A stretch of 6,612 nt of DNA from Candidatus Rokubacteria bacterium RIFCSPLOWO2_02_FULL_72_37 (GTDB lineage Bacteria; Methylomirabilota; Methylomirabilia; Rokubacteriales; CSP1-6): contig MGCE01000071.1 of assembly GCA_001790315.1 (NCBI GenBank), positions 1-6,612 of the forward strand, read 5' to 3'. Under the pieces are notes generated by a model. That model searched no databases and had not been told where the DNA came from. It saw only the letters and a list, made by a program, of their open reading frames with translations. Both the position numbers and the translations under genes were made by a program. Shown piece after piece: positions 1 to 6,106 of the stretch (positions within the stretch are counted from its first letter, which is position 1; the number at the start of each line of letters is the position of its first letter).

Positions 1-126
1 CGTGCGAGAGGGGTCGACGGGACTCGTTCCCGCCAACGAGGGAGCGGACCGAGCGCGCCCGGATGGAGCCCAGCCGCAACGGAGCAGCGCACGCGTGCCG
101 CGTGGTCCCGTGACCCCTCTCGCACG
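1..126. repeat. 126-nt element closed by a perfect 15-bp inverted repeat
   Basis: Bases 1-15 are the exact reverse complement of bases 112-126. After a small internal loop the stem continues as CGGGAC (18-23) with GTCCCG (105-110). Inside lies a further hairpin, CTCGTT (23-28) with AACGAG (35-40) around a 6-nt loop; it competes for base 23 with the previous stem. A 10-bp palindrome sits at 89-98. No convincing ORF crosses it. It lies 45 bases past the stop codon of the hemerythrin-like gene, so in minus-strand RNA it would be a long structured 3' region. It could be an operon-end structure or bidirectional terminator, a structured non-coding RNA, or a palindromic repeat element. The window edge cuts it at base 1, so the left arm may be longer and any U-tract on the minus strand would be out of view. 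The repeat itself is certain; its role is unknown. Confidence 0.7.
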
Positions 127-155
127 CGCCCGTCGGCGCCGGGCCCGCGGGGGCG
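127..155 (-). terminator. GC-rich hairpin just after the last gene, possible terminator
   Basis: CGCCC (127-131) can pair with GGGCG (151-155), and the interior holds two short palindromes, GGCGCC (136-141 region) and CGGGCCCG (140-147). The hairpin begins about 17 bases beyond the TAG stop of the hemerythrin-like gene. No run of U follows it on the minus strand, so it does not match a classical intrinsic terminator. In DNA this GC-rich such a hairpin can also arise by chance. It is recorded because of its position between the operon's last stop codon and the larger inverted repeat. Confidence 0.25.
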
Positions 156-171
156 GCATCCTGCGCTTGGG

Positions 172-588
172 CTAGGCTTCCTCGCCGAGGTCGAGGTAGA
201 GGGCGTCGAGCAGCAGCTCGTTCTCCCGGGTCTCGTGATCCCGGAGCCGGCGCGCGAGCTCGCCCGCCTCCGCGAGGATCGCGGCGACCGGTCCGGCGAG
301 GCAGGTGCGCGCCCGTTCGGCCAGCGCGTCGAGGTCGCGCAGGAACACCTTGTGCTCGGCCTCGAGGCGGCTCACGGTCTCCCGGTGGCGCCCGGCCCGG
401 TCGCGGACGACCTCGAAGAAGCCGTCGGGCGCTTCCTCCTCCGTGAAGTGCGGCACGATCGCCGAGCGGAATTCCTGCAGACGGTGCAGGAGCTCGACCA
501 GGTCGGCCGCGGACTTCACCCGGTCCGCGAGTCCGTGGATCTCGCGGTGCTGGGAGAGGATCTGCTCTCTGCCCTGTTCGGTGCTCAT
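172..588 (-). CDS. hemerythrin-like (HHE domain) di-iron protein
   Basis: This encodes a 138-residue, soluble, probably four-helix-bundle protein with no signal peptide or membrane segment. Candidate iron ligands have the spacing of the hemerythrin/HHE cation-binding family: H14 and H18 (HREIH), H47 and E51 (HFTEE), H79, then H118 and E122 (HETRE). Members bind a non-haem di-iron centre and serve in O2 binding, O2 or NO sensing, or iron handling; the sequence does not say which applies here. The ATG at 588 is supported by a strong AGGAGG five bases upstream. Only 27 bases separate it from the apbE stop, so it is probably the last cistron of the rnf transcript. A link to protecting oxygen-sensitive Fe-S centres of the Rnf complex is inference from position. 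The domain call is fairly secure; the physiological role is open. Confidence 0.85.
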   Translation of the reverse strand: MSTEQGREQILSQHREIHGLADRVKSAADLVELLHRLQEFRSAIVPHFTEEEAPDGFFEVVRDRAGRHRETVSRLEAEHKVFLRDLDALAERARTCLAGPVAAILAEAGELARRLRDHETRENELLLDALYLDLGEEA

Positions 589-592
589 CGAG

Positions 593-599
593 ACCTCCT
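593..599 (-). promoter_or_regulatory. strong Shine-Dalgarno of the hemerythrin-like gene
   Basis: The minus strand reads AGGAGGT four to five bases before the ATG at 588. It is a near-perfect anti-16S match lying in the short gap after apbE, so this gene appears to be translated on its own ribosome entry rather than by coupling to apbE. Confidence 0.75.
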
Positions 600-615
600 C
601 TGATCCGGCCTCGTA

Positions 616-1626
616 TCAGGCCTTGCCGGTGAGGACACTGACGATCCGCGCCCCGCGGGCGCGTCTGGCCAGCAGGCGCTGGGCGCGCTCGGGAGCCATG
701 CCGTAAGCGGCGGTGGCGGCAGCATCCGCAGCGAGACAGGTCGGAGCCATCACGCTCAAGCTGTGCACCGGGGTCGCGCGCGGCGCGCCGGTCTCGGGGT
801 CGAGGAGATGGTGGTAGCGCCGGCCGCCGTAGACGAAATACTGGAGATAGTCGCCGGAGGTGGCGACGGCGCCGTCGCTCAACAAAAGCTCGCCCGCCAG
901 CTGCTGCTGGTCCGCGGGCGAGCGGATCCCGATCCGCCACGGCGCCCCGCGCTCGGACTCGCCGAGGGCGTAGAGATCTCCGCCGACGTTGACGATCGCC
1001 TGACGGATCCCGTGGCGCCGCAACGCGTCCACGGCGCGGTCGACGCCGTAGCCCTTGGCGATGCCGCCGAGATCGATCTCGACGTCGGCGGCCGTGAAGC
1101 GGACCGCCGGGAGCCCCTTCCACGTGTCGACCTCGACGGCGCGGTAGAGGCCGCGGCCCGCGAGTCGCGCCACCGCGGATGGCGGCGGCGGTGTCCGGCG
1201 GTGGGCAACGTCCCACAGCCGGATCGCGCGGCCCAGGCACGGATCGAACGCGCCCCCGCTCGCCTCCGCCCACGCCAGCGCCTCCCGGATCACCGTCGCC
1301 GTCCCGGCGGTCACGACCGCCGGCCGCACGGCCGCGACGCGGTTGGCGCGGCCGACATCCGAGACCTCCGAGAAGCGCGTCATGAGCCGGTTGGTCGTCC
1401 GCAGTTCCTCGATGCCCGCGTCGATGGCCGCGTGGGCCGTGCGCGGGTCGGCGTGCACCACGGCGAACTCGGCGATGGTCCCCATGACCGGAACGGTGCG
1501 GCGGACGACCGCGGCGGGCCGCCGCGCCGCCAGGGGGATGGTCGAGACGACGAAGGCGCCGACCCCCAGGGTGAGGACGTCTCGGCGGGACACACCACGC
1601 GGCGGGGCCGGATCAACGGTCGACAT
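616..1626 (-). CDS. apbE: ApbE-family FAD:protein FMN transferase (Tat-type signal)
   Basis: The 336-residue protein is of usual ApbE length. ApbE uses FAD and Mg2+ to attach FMN by a phosphoester bond to Thr in RnfG/NqrC and RnfD/NqrB-type proteins on the outer face of the membrane. Family motifs in order are MGTIAEF (48-54), MTRFSEVSDVGRAN (82-95), GGAFDP (124-129), DLGGIAKGYGVDRA (185-198), NVGGDLYALG (213-222), ATSGDY (255-260), HHLLDPETG (272-280) and an APTCLAADAAATA segment (294-306) that holds the expected metal-binding Asp (D301) and T305. The N-terminus carries SRRDVLTLG (13-21) followed by a hydrophobic stretch, a twin-arginine signal. C130 stands where GGAFDP is usually followed by Thr. 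The ATG at 1626 lies 14 bases inside the upstream Cys-rich small gene, with GGAG ahead of it. Its substrates are very likely RnfD T173 and RnfG T195 of this operon. Confidence 0.95.
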   Translation of the reverse strand: MSTVDPAPPRGVSRRDVLTLGVGAFVVSTIPLAARRPAAVVRRTVPVMGTIAEFAVVHADPRTAHAAIDAGIEELRTTNRLMTRFSEVSDVGRANRVAAVRPAVVTAGTATVIREALAWAEASGGAFDPCLGRAIRLWDVAHRRTPPPPSAVARLAGRGLYRAVEVDTWKGLPAVRFTAADVEIDLGGIAKGYGVDRAVDALRRHGIRQAIVNVGGDLYALGESERGAPWRIGIRSPADQQQLAGELLLSDGAVATSGDYLQYFVYGGRRYHHLLDPETGAPRATPVHSLSVMAPTCLAADAAATAAYGMAPERAQRLLARRARGARIVSVLTGKA

Positions 1627-1789
1627 GCTCTGACTCCAGTGGGTCGGGGCGCACTCCGCAACGGGCGCAGTCCCCGGTGATCGACGGACACGGGCCCTCG
1701 CCGCCGCACGACAGGCGCTTGTCGCGCATGAACCAGCCGAAGAGCGCGAACAGCGCGGCGGCGCCGACGATACCGAGCAGGGTGGTCAT
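1613..1789 (-). CDS. NqrM-like small Cys4 membrane protein (putative Fe-S/iron maturation factor)
   Basis: This is a 58-residue ORF. It has one N-terminal membrane segment (residues 3-21, LLGIVGAAALFALFGWF core), a basic turn (RDKR, 22-25), then four cysteines: C28 in SCGG, C34, C41 and C44 (CARC). A short membrane anchor followed by SCGG and three more Cys is the pattern of NqrM (DUF539), which in Vibrio is encoded with nqr and apbE and is needed to install the iron site between NqrD and NqrE. RnfA and RnfE are the homologues of NqrE and NqrD, so the same job here is a direct inference. GTGAGG precedes the ATG at 1789, which is 7 bases after the rnfA stop; the 3' end overlaps apbE by 14 bases in another frame. 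The alternative is a FeoB-associated Cys-rich small protein, but no feo gene is nearby. It occupies the position where rnfB usually follows rnfA. Confidence 0.75.
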   Translation of the reverse strand: MTTLLGIVGAAALFALFGWFMRDKRLSCGGEGPCPSITGDCARCGVRPDPLESEHVDR

Positions 1790-1796
1790 GGGCGCC

Positions 1797-2378
1797 TCAC
1801 GACGAGCTCAGCAGCCCGGCGAAGCCCATGAACGCCAGCGACAGGCTGCCGGCGATCATGAGGACGAGCGCCGTTCCCCTGCACACGGCCGGGATGTCGG
1901 CCAGCTCGATGCTCTCGCGGATGGAGGCCATCAGCGCGAGCGCGAGCGTGAGACCGGCGCCCGCGCCGACGGCGAAGACCACGCCCTCGGCGAGGGTATA
2001 CGTCCGGTTGGTCTGGAAGATCGCGAGCGCGAGGATCGCGCAGTTCGTGGTGATGAGCGGCAGGTAGATGCCGAGCGCGCGGAATAGCACCGGGGAGACC
2101 TTCTTGATCACCATCTCGACGATCTGCACGAGCGAGGCGATCACGATGATGAACGCGATGAGCCGGAGGTACGGGGCGTGGATCAGCACGAACGTGTTCA
2201 GGACCCACACCGCCAGCGACGTCAGGACCAGCACGAAGATATTGGCCGCGCCCATGCGGAGGGCGGTGTCGATCTTCCCCGACACACCCAGGAACGGGCA
2301 CAGACCCAGAAAGTACATCAGGGTGAAGTTGTTGACGACCATCGCGGAGAAGAAGATCCAGGCCAGGTCGCCCATCAT
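1797..2378 (-). CDS. rnfA: Rnf complex membrane subunit RnfA
   Basis: The protein has 193 residues, the same length as the E. coli homologue RsxA, with about six hydrophobic membrane helices (near 6-24, 45-66, 71-90, 103-122, 128-150 and 170-190). The family's half-repeat cysteines are present: C27 in GLCPFLG and C113 in TTNCAIL. With the equivalent pair in RnfE they hold the intramembrane iron-sulfur centre that carries electrons across the membrane and is tied to Na+ or H+ transport. Two Met codons are in tandem at 2378 and 2375. The first overlaps the rnfE stop as ATGA and is preferred, although the upstream ribosome site (GGAAAGGG) is only moderate, so coupling to rnfE translation is likely. 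Homology to NqrE is expected, but the surrounding rnfC, rnfD, rnfG and rnfE set it as Rnf. The ion species cannot be read from this sequence. Confidence 0.96.
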   Translation of the reverse strand: MMGDLAWIFFSAMVVNNFTLMYFLGLCPFLGVSGKIDTALRMGAANIFVLVLTSLAVWVLNTFVLIHAPYLRLIAFIIVIASLVQIVEMVIKKVSPVLFRALGIYLPLITTNCAILALAIFQTNRTYTLAEGVVFAVGAGAGLTLALALMASIRESIELADIPAVCRGTALVLMIAGSLSLAFMGFAGLLSSS

Positions 2379-3097
2379 GCCGCCCTTTCCGCCGCGGCCA
2401 GCGCGCGCGGCTCGGCCGCCTTCGCCCGCACCGCCTTGCGCTGCGTCCACCACGCGATCGCGAGCAGCACGAACGCCAGCGTGAAGAAACCGCCGGGCGG
2501 CAGGATCATGACCACCCACGGCTCGTAACGCGGACCGAACAGGCTCACGCCGAGGAACGTGCCGCTCCCGAGCACCTCGCGGACCGAGCCCATGATCAGT
2601 AGCGCGATCGTGAAGCCGATCCCCATGCCCACCGCATCGAGCACCGAGCGCCCCACCGGGTTCCTGCCCGCGAACGCCTCCTGGCGCCCGAGGATGATGC
2701 AGTTCACGACGATCAGCGCGACGAACGGGCCGAGCGCCTTGTAGATGTCCGGGACCAGCGCCTGCAGCACCATCTCCGCGATCGTCACGAAGGTGGCGAT
2801 GATGAGGATGTAGCTCGTGATCCGGACCTCGTTGGGAATCCAGCGCTTGAAGGTGGACACGAGCAGGCTCGAGCCGACGAGGACGCCGAAGGTGGCGAGC
2901 GCCATCACGATGCTGTTCGCGACCGTGTTGGTCACGGCCAGCGTCGGGCAGAGCCCGAGGAGCTGGATGAGCACGGGGTTCTCGCGCCAGAAGCCGCGCG
3001 CGAGATCCTCCCGTGGCGTGACGGCGCGTCTGGGACTCGTGGGCGCGGCGGCGGGGGCACCGCAGTGCAGTGCCGCGGGCGGCGTCTCTGGGCTCAT
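2375..3097 (-). CDS. rnfE: Rnf complex membrane subunit RnfE
   Basis: This 240-residue integral membrane protein is paralogous to RnfA. It has conserved C50 in LLGLCPTLAVT and C133 in VVNCIILGRQEAFA, which pair with RnfA C27 and C113 around the intramembrane Fe-S site. About six membrane segments span residues 42-217, including VRITSYILIIATFVTIAEM (91-109) and DAVGMGIGFTIALLIMGSVRE (154-174 region). The first 33 residues form a Pro/Ala-rich, partly basic cytoplasmic extension before the usual start near GFWRENPVLIQLLG. The C-terminus is also charged and Ala-rich. The ATG at 3097 overlaps the rnfG stop (ATGA) and has a good AGGAGGG six bases upstream, supporting the long N-terminus. Translation runs on into rnfA by another ATGA overlap. 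Confidence 0.96.
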   Translation of the reverse strand: MSPETPPAALHCGAPAAAPTSPRRAVTPREDLARGFWRENPVLIQLLGLCPTLAVTNTVANSIVMALATFGVLVGSSLLVSTFKRWIPNEVRITSYILIIATFVTIAEMVLQALVPDIYKALGPFVALIVVNCIILGRQEAFAGRNPVGRSVLDAVGMGIGFTIALLIMGSVREVLGSGTFLGVSLFGPRYEPWVVMILPPGGFFTLAFVLLAIAWWTQRKAVRAKAAEPRALAAAERAA

Positions 3098-3771
3098 CCC
3101 TTGCCCTCCTGGGGGTAGGCGTCCACGAGCGGCCCGAGGCGCTCGAGCGCGTTGTTGATGATCCGGATGACGGTCTTGGACGAGATCGTCGCGCCCGTGA
3201 TCGTCTCCACGTCGCCCGGCTTCGACCGCTTGCCTTTCTTGACCGCGACGAGCGGCGCCCGCGCCTCCCGGAACTGCCCGACGAACGCCGCATCCTTCTC
3301 GATCTTGTCGCCGAGCCCCGGGGTCTCCTTGCTCTCGAGCACCGTCATGCCGATGAGCTGCTTCGTCCCCGGGTCGTAGCCGAAGATGAGCTTGACGGTG
3401 TCCTGGAACCCGGGCTCCGCGGCGACGAGGGCGAAGCCGATCCGCCGGCCGCCCGCGCCGTAGCCGAGATAGACGCGCTCGAGCTTCCTGGGATCGACGC
3501 CGTCGGGCGCCTTGGCCGTCAGCGCCCCGTTCACGACGTAGAGTGCCTCGTAGCGCTCGGGACCCTTGAGGACCACGTTGATCGCCGCCTCGAGCTCCCG
3601 CTGCCTGTTGGCCTCGATCGTCGGCAGCGTCACGCCGTAGGCGATCACGAGCAGGACCCCGGCGAGGGCGCCGGCGAGGCCGAGGGTGGCCAGGAGCCGC
3701 TGCGGCTTGACCTCGGCGGGCGCGGACGGCGCCGCGACGCCGCCGGTCTGGGAGCCGTGGCTGTGGTTCAT
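3094..3771 (-). CDS. rnfG: Rnf complex FMN-carrying subunit RnfG
   Basis: The protein has 225 residues. A single membrane anchor (about 26-50, ending AYGVTLP) follows a short cytoplasmic N-terminus rich in Ser, His and Gly, and is followed by an extracytoplasmic flavin domain. The FMN_bind signature is clear: KETPGLGDKI (148-157) and ETITGATISS (189-198), where T195 is the predicted phosphoester-linked FMN site. RnfG passes electrons between the intramembrane Fe-S site of RnfA/RnfE and RnfD. Residue 189, six before the flavin Thr, is Glu where Asp is common. The ATG at 3771 overlaps the rnfD stop as ATGA, with no convincing ribosome site of its own, so translation is probably coupled. ApbE in the same operon is the expected modifying enzyme. 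The homologue NqrC is excluded by the neighbours. Confidence 0.96.
   Translation of the reverse strand: MNHSHGSQTGGVAAPSAPAEVKPQRLLATLGLAGALAGVLLVIAYGVTLPTIEANRQRELEAAINVVLKGPERYEALYVVNGALTAKAPDGVDPRKLERVYLGYGAGGRRIGFALVAAEPGFQDTVKLIFGYDPGTKQLIGMTVLESKETPGLGDKIEKDAAFVGQFREARAPLVAVKKGKRSKPGDVETITGATISSKTVIRIINNALERLGPLVDAYPQEGKG
3104..3110 (-). promoter_or_regulatory. Shine-Dalgarno of rnfE inside the rnfG 3' end
   Basis: AGGAGGG on the minus strand lies six bases before the rnfE ATG at 3097. It is formed by the last codons of rnfG (Gln-Glu-Gly region). It fixes the rnfE start and therefore its unusual N-terminal extension. rnfD and rnfG, whose starts also sit in ATGA overlaps, lack a comparable site. 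Confidence 0.7.
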
Positions 3772-4775
3772 GGCCGCGCCGCCGGCGGTGACACGCCGAA
3801 CACCCGGGGTTGTGTCCAGCGGTTCAGGTAGGGCACGAGGGCGTTCATGATCAGGATGGCGTACATCACGCCTTCGGCCAGCCCGCCCCAGAGACGGATC
3901 GTGACGACGAGCACGCCGACGCCGGCCCCGAAGATCCAGCAGCCGCGATTGGTCACGGGCGAGGTCACGAGATCGGTCGCCATGTACATCGCGCCCAGCA
4001 TCAGGCCGCCGGAGAGCAGCATGAACAGGGCGTCGGGATACCGGGGGTTCACCCAGTGGAGCGCCGTCGCCAGCACGGCGACGCTCGCGAGGATGCTCGC
4101 GGGAACCCGCCAGTTGAGGTAATTGCGGAGCGCCAGATAGCCGCCGCAGAGCAGGATCAGCAGCGCCGACGTCTCGCCCAGGGACCCCGCGGTCGTTCCC
4201 AGCAGGAGGTCGGTCACCGGAGTGGACTGGGCCTCGAACTTCATGCTGCCGAGCGGCGTGGCGCTCGTCACGACCTCGACGGCGCGTGCGCTCATGAAGG
4301 GGAACGCGAAGTTGTCGCCCCGCAGCGTCCACCAGTCGCCCGCCGTGACGGGCGTAGGCCAGGTCGTCATGGCCACCGGGAAGCTCGCCTGGAGGAACGC
4401 GCGCCCGAGCAGCGCGGGGTTGAAGACGTTCTGTCCGAGCCCGCCGAAGATGAGCTTGCCGATGCCGATGCTGAACGCGCCGCCGATGAACGCCATCCAG
4501 AGCGGCAGTCCCGCTGGGAGCGTGAGACCGAGCAGGAGCCCCGTGATCACCCCCGAGCCGTCCGCGAGGCTCCCGGGCCTACCGAAGGCCCACTCGGCGG
4601 CCCCGGCGCCGGCCAGCGCCGCGGCCAGCACGAGCGGCACGCTCAGCCCGAAGAACCACGTCGCGGCGAGGACGATCGGCACGAGGCTCGCCACGACGCT
4701 CCACATGATCCTGGGCGTCGTGTCGCCTCCACCCAGGTGCGGCGAGGCGGTGATCAGCAGATCGGACGCGCTCAT
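3768..4775 (-). CDS. rnfD: Rnf complex membrane flavoprotein RnfD
   Basis: This is a 335-residue polytopic protein of usual RnfD length (NqrB/RnfD family), with hydrophobic helices across residues 24-60, 75-110 and 204-318. Family landmarks are SPH near the N-terminus (11-13), LPAGLPLWMAFIGGAF (86-101), GGLGQNVFNPALLGRAFL (111-128) and VTSATPLGSMK (169-179). T173 in SATP is the predicted covalent FMN site. The segment YMATDLVTSPVTNRG (264-278) is also typical. It receives electrons from RnfG and passes them towards RnfC, and it is a candidate for the ion path. The start was placed at the ATG at 4775, which shares ATGA with the rnfC stop and gives the family N-terminus; an open frame continues about 74 codons upstream but runs antiparallel in sense to rnfC sequence and was discarded. 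E167, six before the flavin Thr, replaces the more common Asp. Confidence 0.96.
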   Translation of the reverse strand: MSASDLLITASPHLGGGDTTPRIMWSVVASLVPIVLAATWFFGLSVPLVLAAALAGAGAAEWAFGRPGSLADGSGVITGLLLGLTLPAGLPLWMAFIGGAFSIGIGKLIFGGLGQNVFNPALLGRAFLQASFPVAMTTWPTPVTAGDWWTLRGDNFAFPFMSARAVEVVTSATPLGSMKFEAQSTPVTDLLLGTTAGSLGETSALLILLCGGYLALRNYLNWRVPASILASVAVLATALHWVNPRYPDALFMLLSGGLMLGAMYMATDLVTSPVTNRGCWIFGAGVGVLVVTIRLWGGLAEGVMYAILIMNALVPYLNRWTQPRVFGVSPPAARP

Positions 4776-6097
4776 GCCGCGGCCGGGCGTCTGCGGAGCG
4801 CGCCCTTCGCGAGCGCGAAGAGCTGGGGCAGGGGGATGTTCGACGGGCACACGTAGCCGCAGCAGCCGCAGAGCATGCAGTCGGCGAGGTGACTCTGCTC
4901 CATCTCGTCCCACCGCTCCTTGAGGGCGAGCTGGCCCAGGAGCTGCGGGTTGAGGAAGACCGGACAGGCGTCGAGGCAGTGCCCGCAGCGGATGCACGGA
5001 TAGGACACCCGCGGCTTCACCTCGGCGGCCGAGAGGACGACGACGCCCGTGGTGCCCTTGATCAGCGGCGTGTCGAGGTGGGCCTGGGCGAGGCCCATCA
5101 TCGGGCCGCCGAAGACGATCTCGCGCGCGTCCTCGGTGACACCGCCGCAGGCGTCCAGGAGATCGCGGAGCTTCATGCCGACCGGCACGATCAGGTTGGC
5201 GGGGCGCCGGATGCCGCGCCCCGTGACCGTGACGATCCGCTCGATCAGCGGCAGCCCGGTGTCGAACACCTCGGCGAGCGTCGCCGCCGAGGCGACGTTC
5301 TGCACGAGCACGCCGACGTGCATCGGCAGCTTCCCCGAGGGGACCTCACGGCCGAGGAGCGACTCGATCAGCATCTTCTCGGCGCCCTGCGGGTACTTGA
5401 CCTCCAGGGGCTGCACCGTGACGTCGATGTCGGACGGGCACGTGCGCTGGATCGCCTCGATGGCGTCGGGCTTGTTCCGCTCGATGCCGATGACGGCGCG
5501 GGAGACGCCGAGGCAGCGCATCATGATGCGGATGCCGAGGTGGACCCGCTCCGGGTACTCGACCATCGTCCGGTGGTCGGTCGTCAGGTACGGCTCGCAC
5601 TCGCAGCCGTTGACGAGGATCGTGTCGATCGTCACGTCCTTGGGCGGCGAGAGCTTGACGTGCGTCGGAAACGCGGCGCCGCCGAGGCCGACGACGCCGG
5701 CCTGGCGGATGGCCTCGATCAGCTCGGCGGGGCCGAGGCGCGTCCAGTCGGGGACCAGGCGCGGCCGCGCGGCCTGCGGCGAGTAGCGGTCGACGACGAT
5801 CCGGATGGCCGGCGCGTAGGAGCCGTCGGGATGCGGCCAGAGACCGATCTCGCGCACGGTGCCGGCGGCGGAGGCGTGGATCGGCGTCGAGACGTAGCCG
5901 TCGGCCTCCGCGATCGTGTCACCGCGCTCGACGCGGTCGCCCTGACGCACGACGGCGCGCGCCGGTTTGCCCGTGTGCTGCCGCAACGGCAGCACGATCT
6001 CGTCCGGGTACGGGACGCGCCGGATCGGCACCCGGGCCGTCAGCTCCTTCAGCTCCGGCGGATGGACGCCGTGTCGGAACTTCAGTCGGCTCCACAC
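4772..6097 (-). CDS. rnfC: Rnf complex NADH-binding Fe-S flavoprotein RnfC
   Basis: This 441-residue peripheral subunit oxidises NADH or reduces NAD+ on the cytoplasmic face. Domains in order: the family N-terminus HGVHPPELKELT (9-20); a barrel-sandwich region (about 30-100); the Complex1_51K-like flavin/nucleotide fold with GVVGLGGAAFPTHVK (134-148), NGCECEPYLTTDH (163-175) and YPQGAEK (235-241); an SLBB-like section near 285-335; and two [4Fe-4S] motifs, C368/C371/C374/C378 and C407/C410/C413/C417. It ends soon after the second cluster, so it is the compact form without the long Ala/Lys-rich C-terminal repeats of enterobacterial RsxC. The start is GTG at 6097, giving the expected MWSRLKF opening, with GAGG five bases upstream. 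It begins only 7 bases after the stop of the ferredoxin-tailed gene and overlaps rnfD by four bases. Confidence 0.96.
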   Translation of the reverse strand: MWSRLKFRHGVHPPELKELTARVPIRRVPYPDEIVLPLRQHTGKPARAVVRQGDRVERGDTIAEADGYVSTPIHASAAGTVREIGLWPHPDGSYAPAIRIVVDRYSPQAARPRLVPDWTRLGPAELIEAIRQAGVVGLGGAAFPTHVKLSPPKDVTIDTILVNGCECEPYLTTDHRTMVEYPERVHLGIRIMMRCLGVSRAVIGIERNKPDAIEAIQRTCPSDIDVTVQPLEVKYPQGAEKMLIESLLGREVPSGKLPMHVGVLVQNVASAATLAEVFDTGLPLIERIVTVTGRGIRRPANLIVPVGMKLRDLLDACGGVTEDAREIVFGGPMMGLAQAHLDTPLIKGTTGVVVLSAAEVKPRVSYPCIRCGHCLDACPVFLNPQLLGQLALKERWDEMEQSHLADCMLCGCCGYVCPSNIPLPQLFALAKGALRRRPAAA

Positions 6098-6102
6098 GGC
6101 GA

Positions 6103-6106
6103 CCTC
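6103..6106 (-). promoter_or_regulatory. Shine-Dalgarno deciding the GTG start of rnfC
   Basis: TGAGGT on the minus strand, overlapping the TGA stop of the upstream ferredoxin-domain gene, lies five bases before the rnfC GTG at 6097. No ATG in a family-consistent position is available, so this site supports the GTG start and indicates that the two genes are co-translated from one mRNA. Confidence 0.6.

Noticed and set aside
1..126. Possible small SRP (4.5S) RNA: the centre has CC-GGAT-GG and flanks faintly resemble 4.5S segments (CCCGCCAACG, CACGCGTGCCG)
   Set aside because: The near-invariant SRP core is missing: no GGTCAGG on the 5' side, the apical loop is GGAT rather than a GNRA tetraloop, and AGCAGCC is not in the right place. 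A covariance search would settle it.
1613..1789. Truncated remnant of rnfB
   Set aside because: RnfB also starts with a membrane helix, but the four Cys spacing and SCGG here do not match its Fe-S domain, and the ORF is intact with its own ribosome site and a normal stop overlapping apbE.
1797..4775. Na+-NQR (nqrBCDE) instead of Rnf
   Set aside because: The first subunit is a clear RnfC with two C-terminal [4Fe-4S] motifs and there is no NqrF or NqrA. Only the small NqrM-like gene recalls nqr operons.
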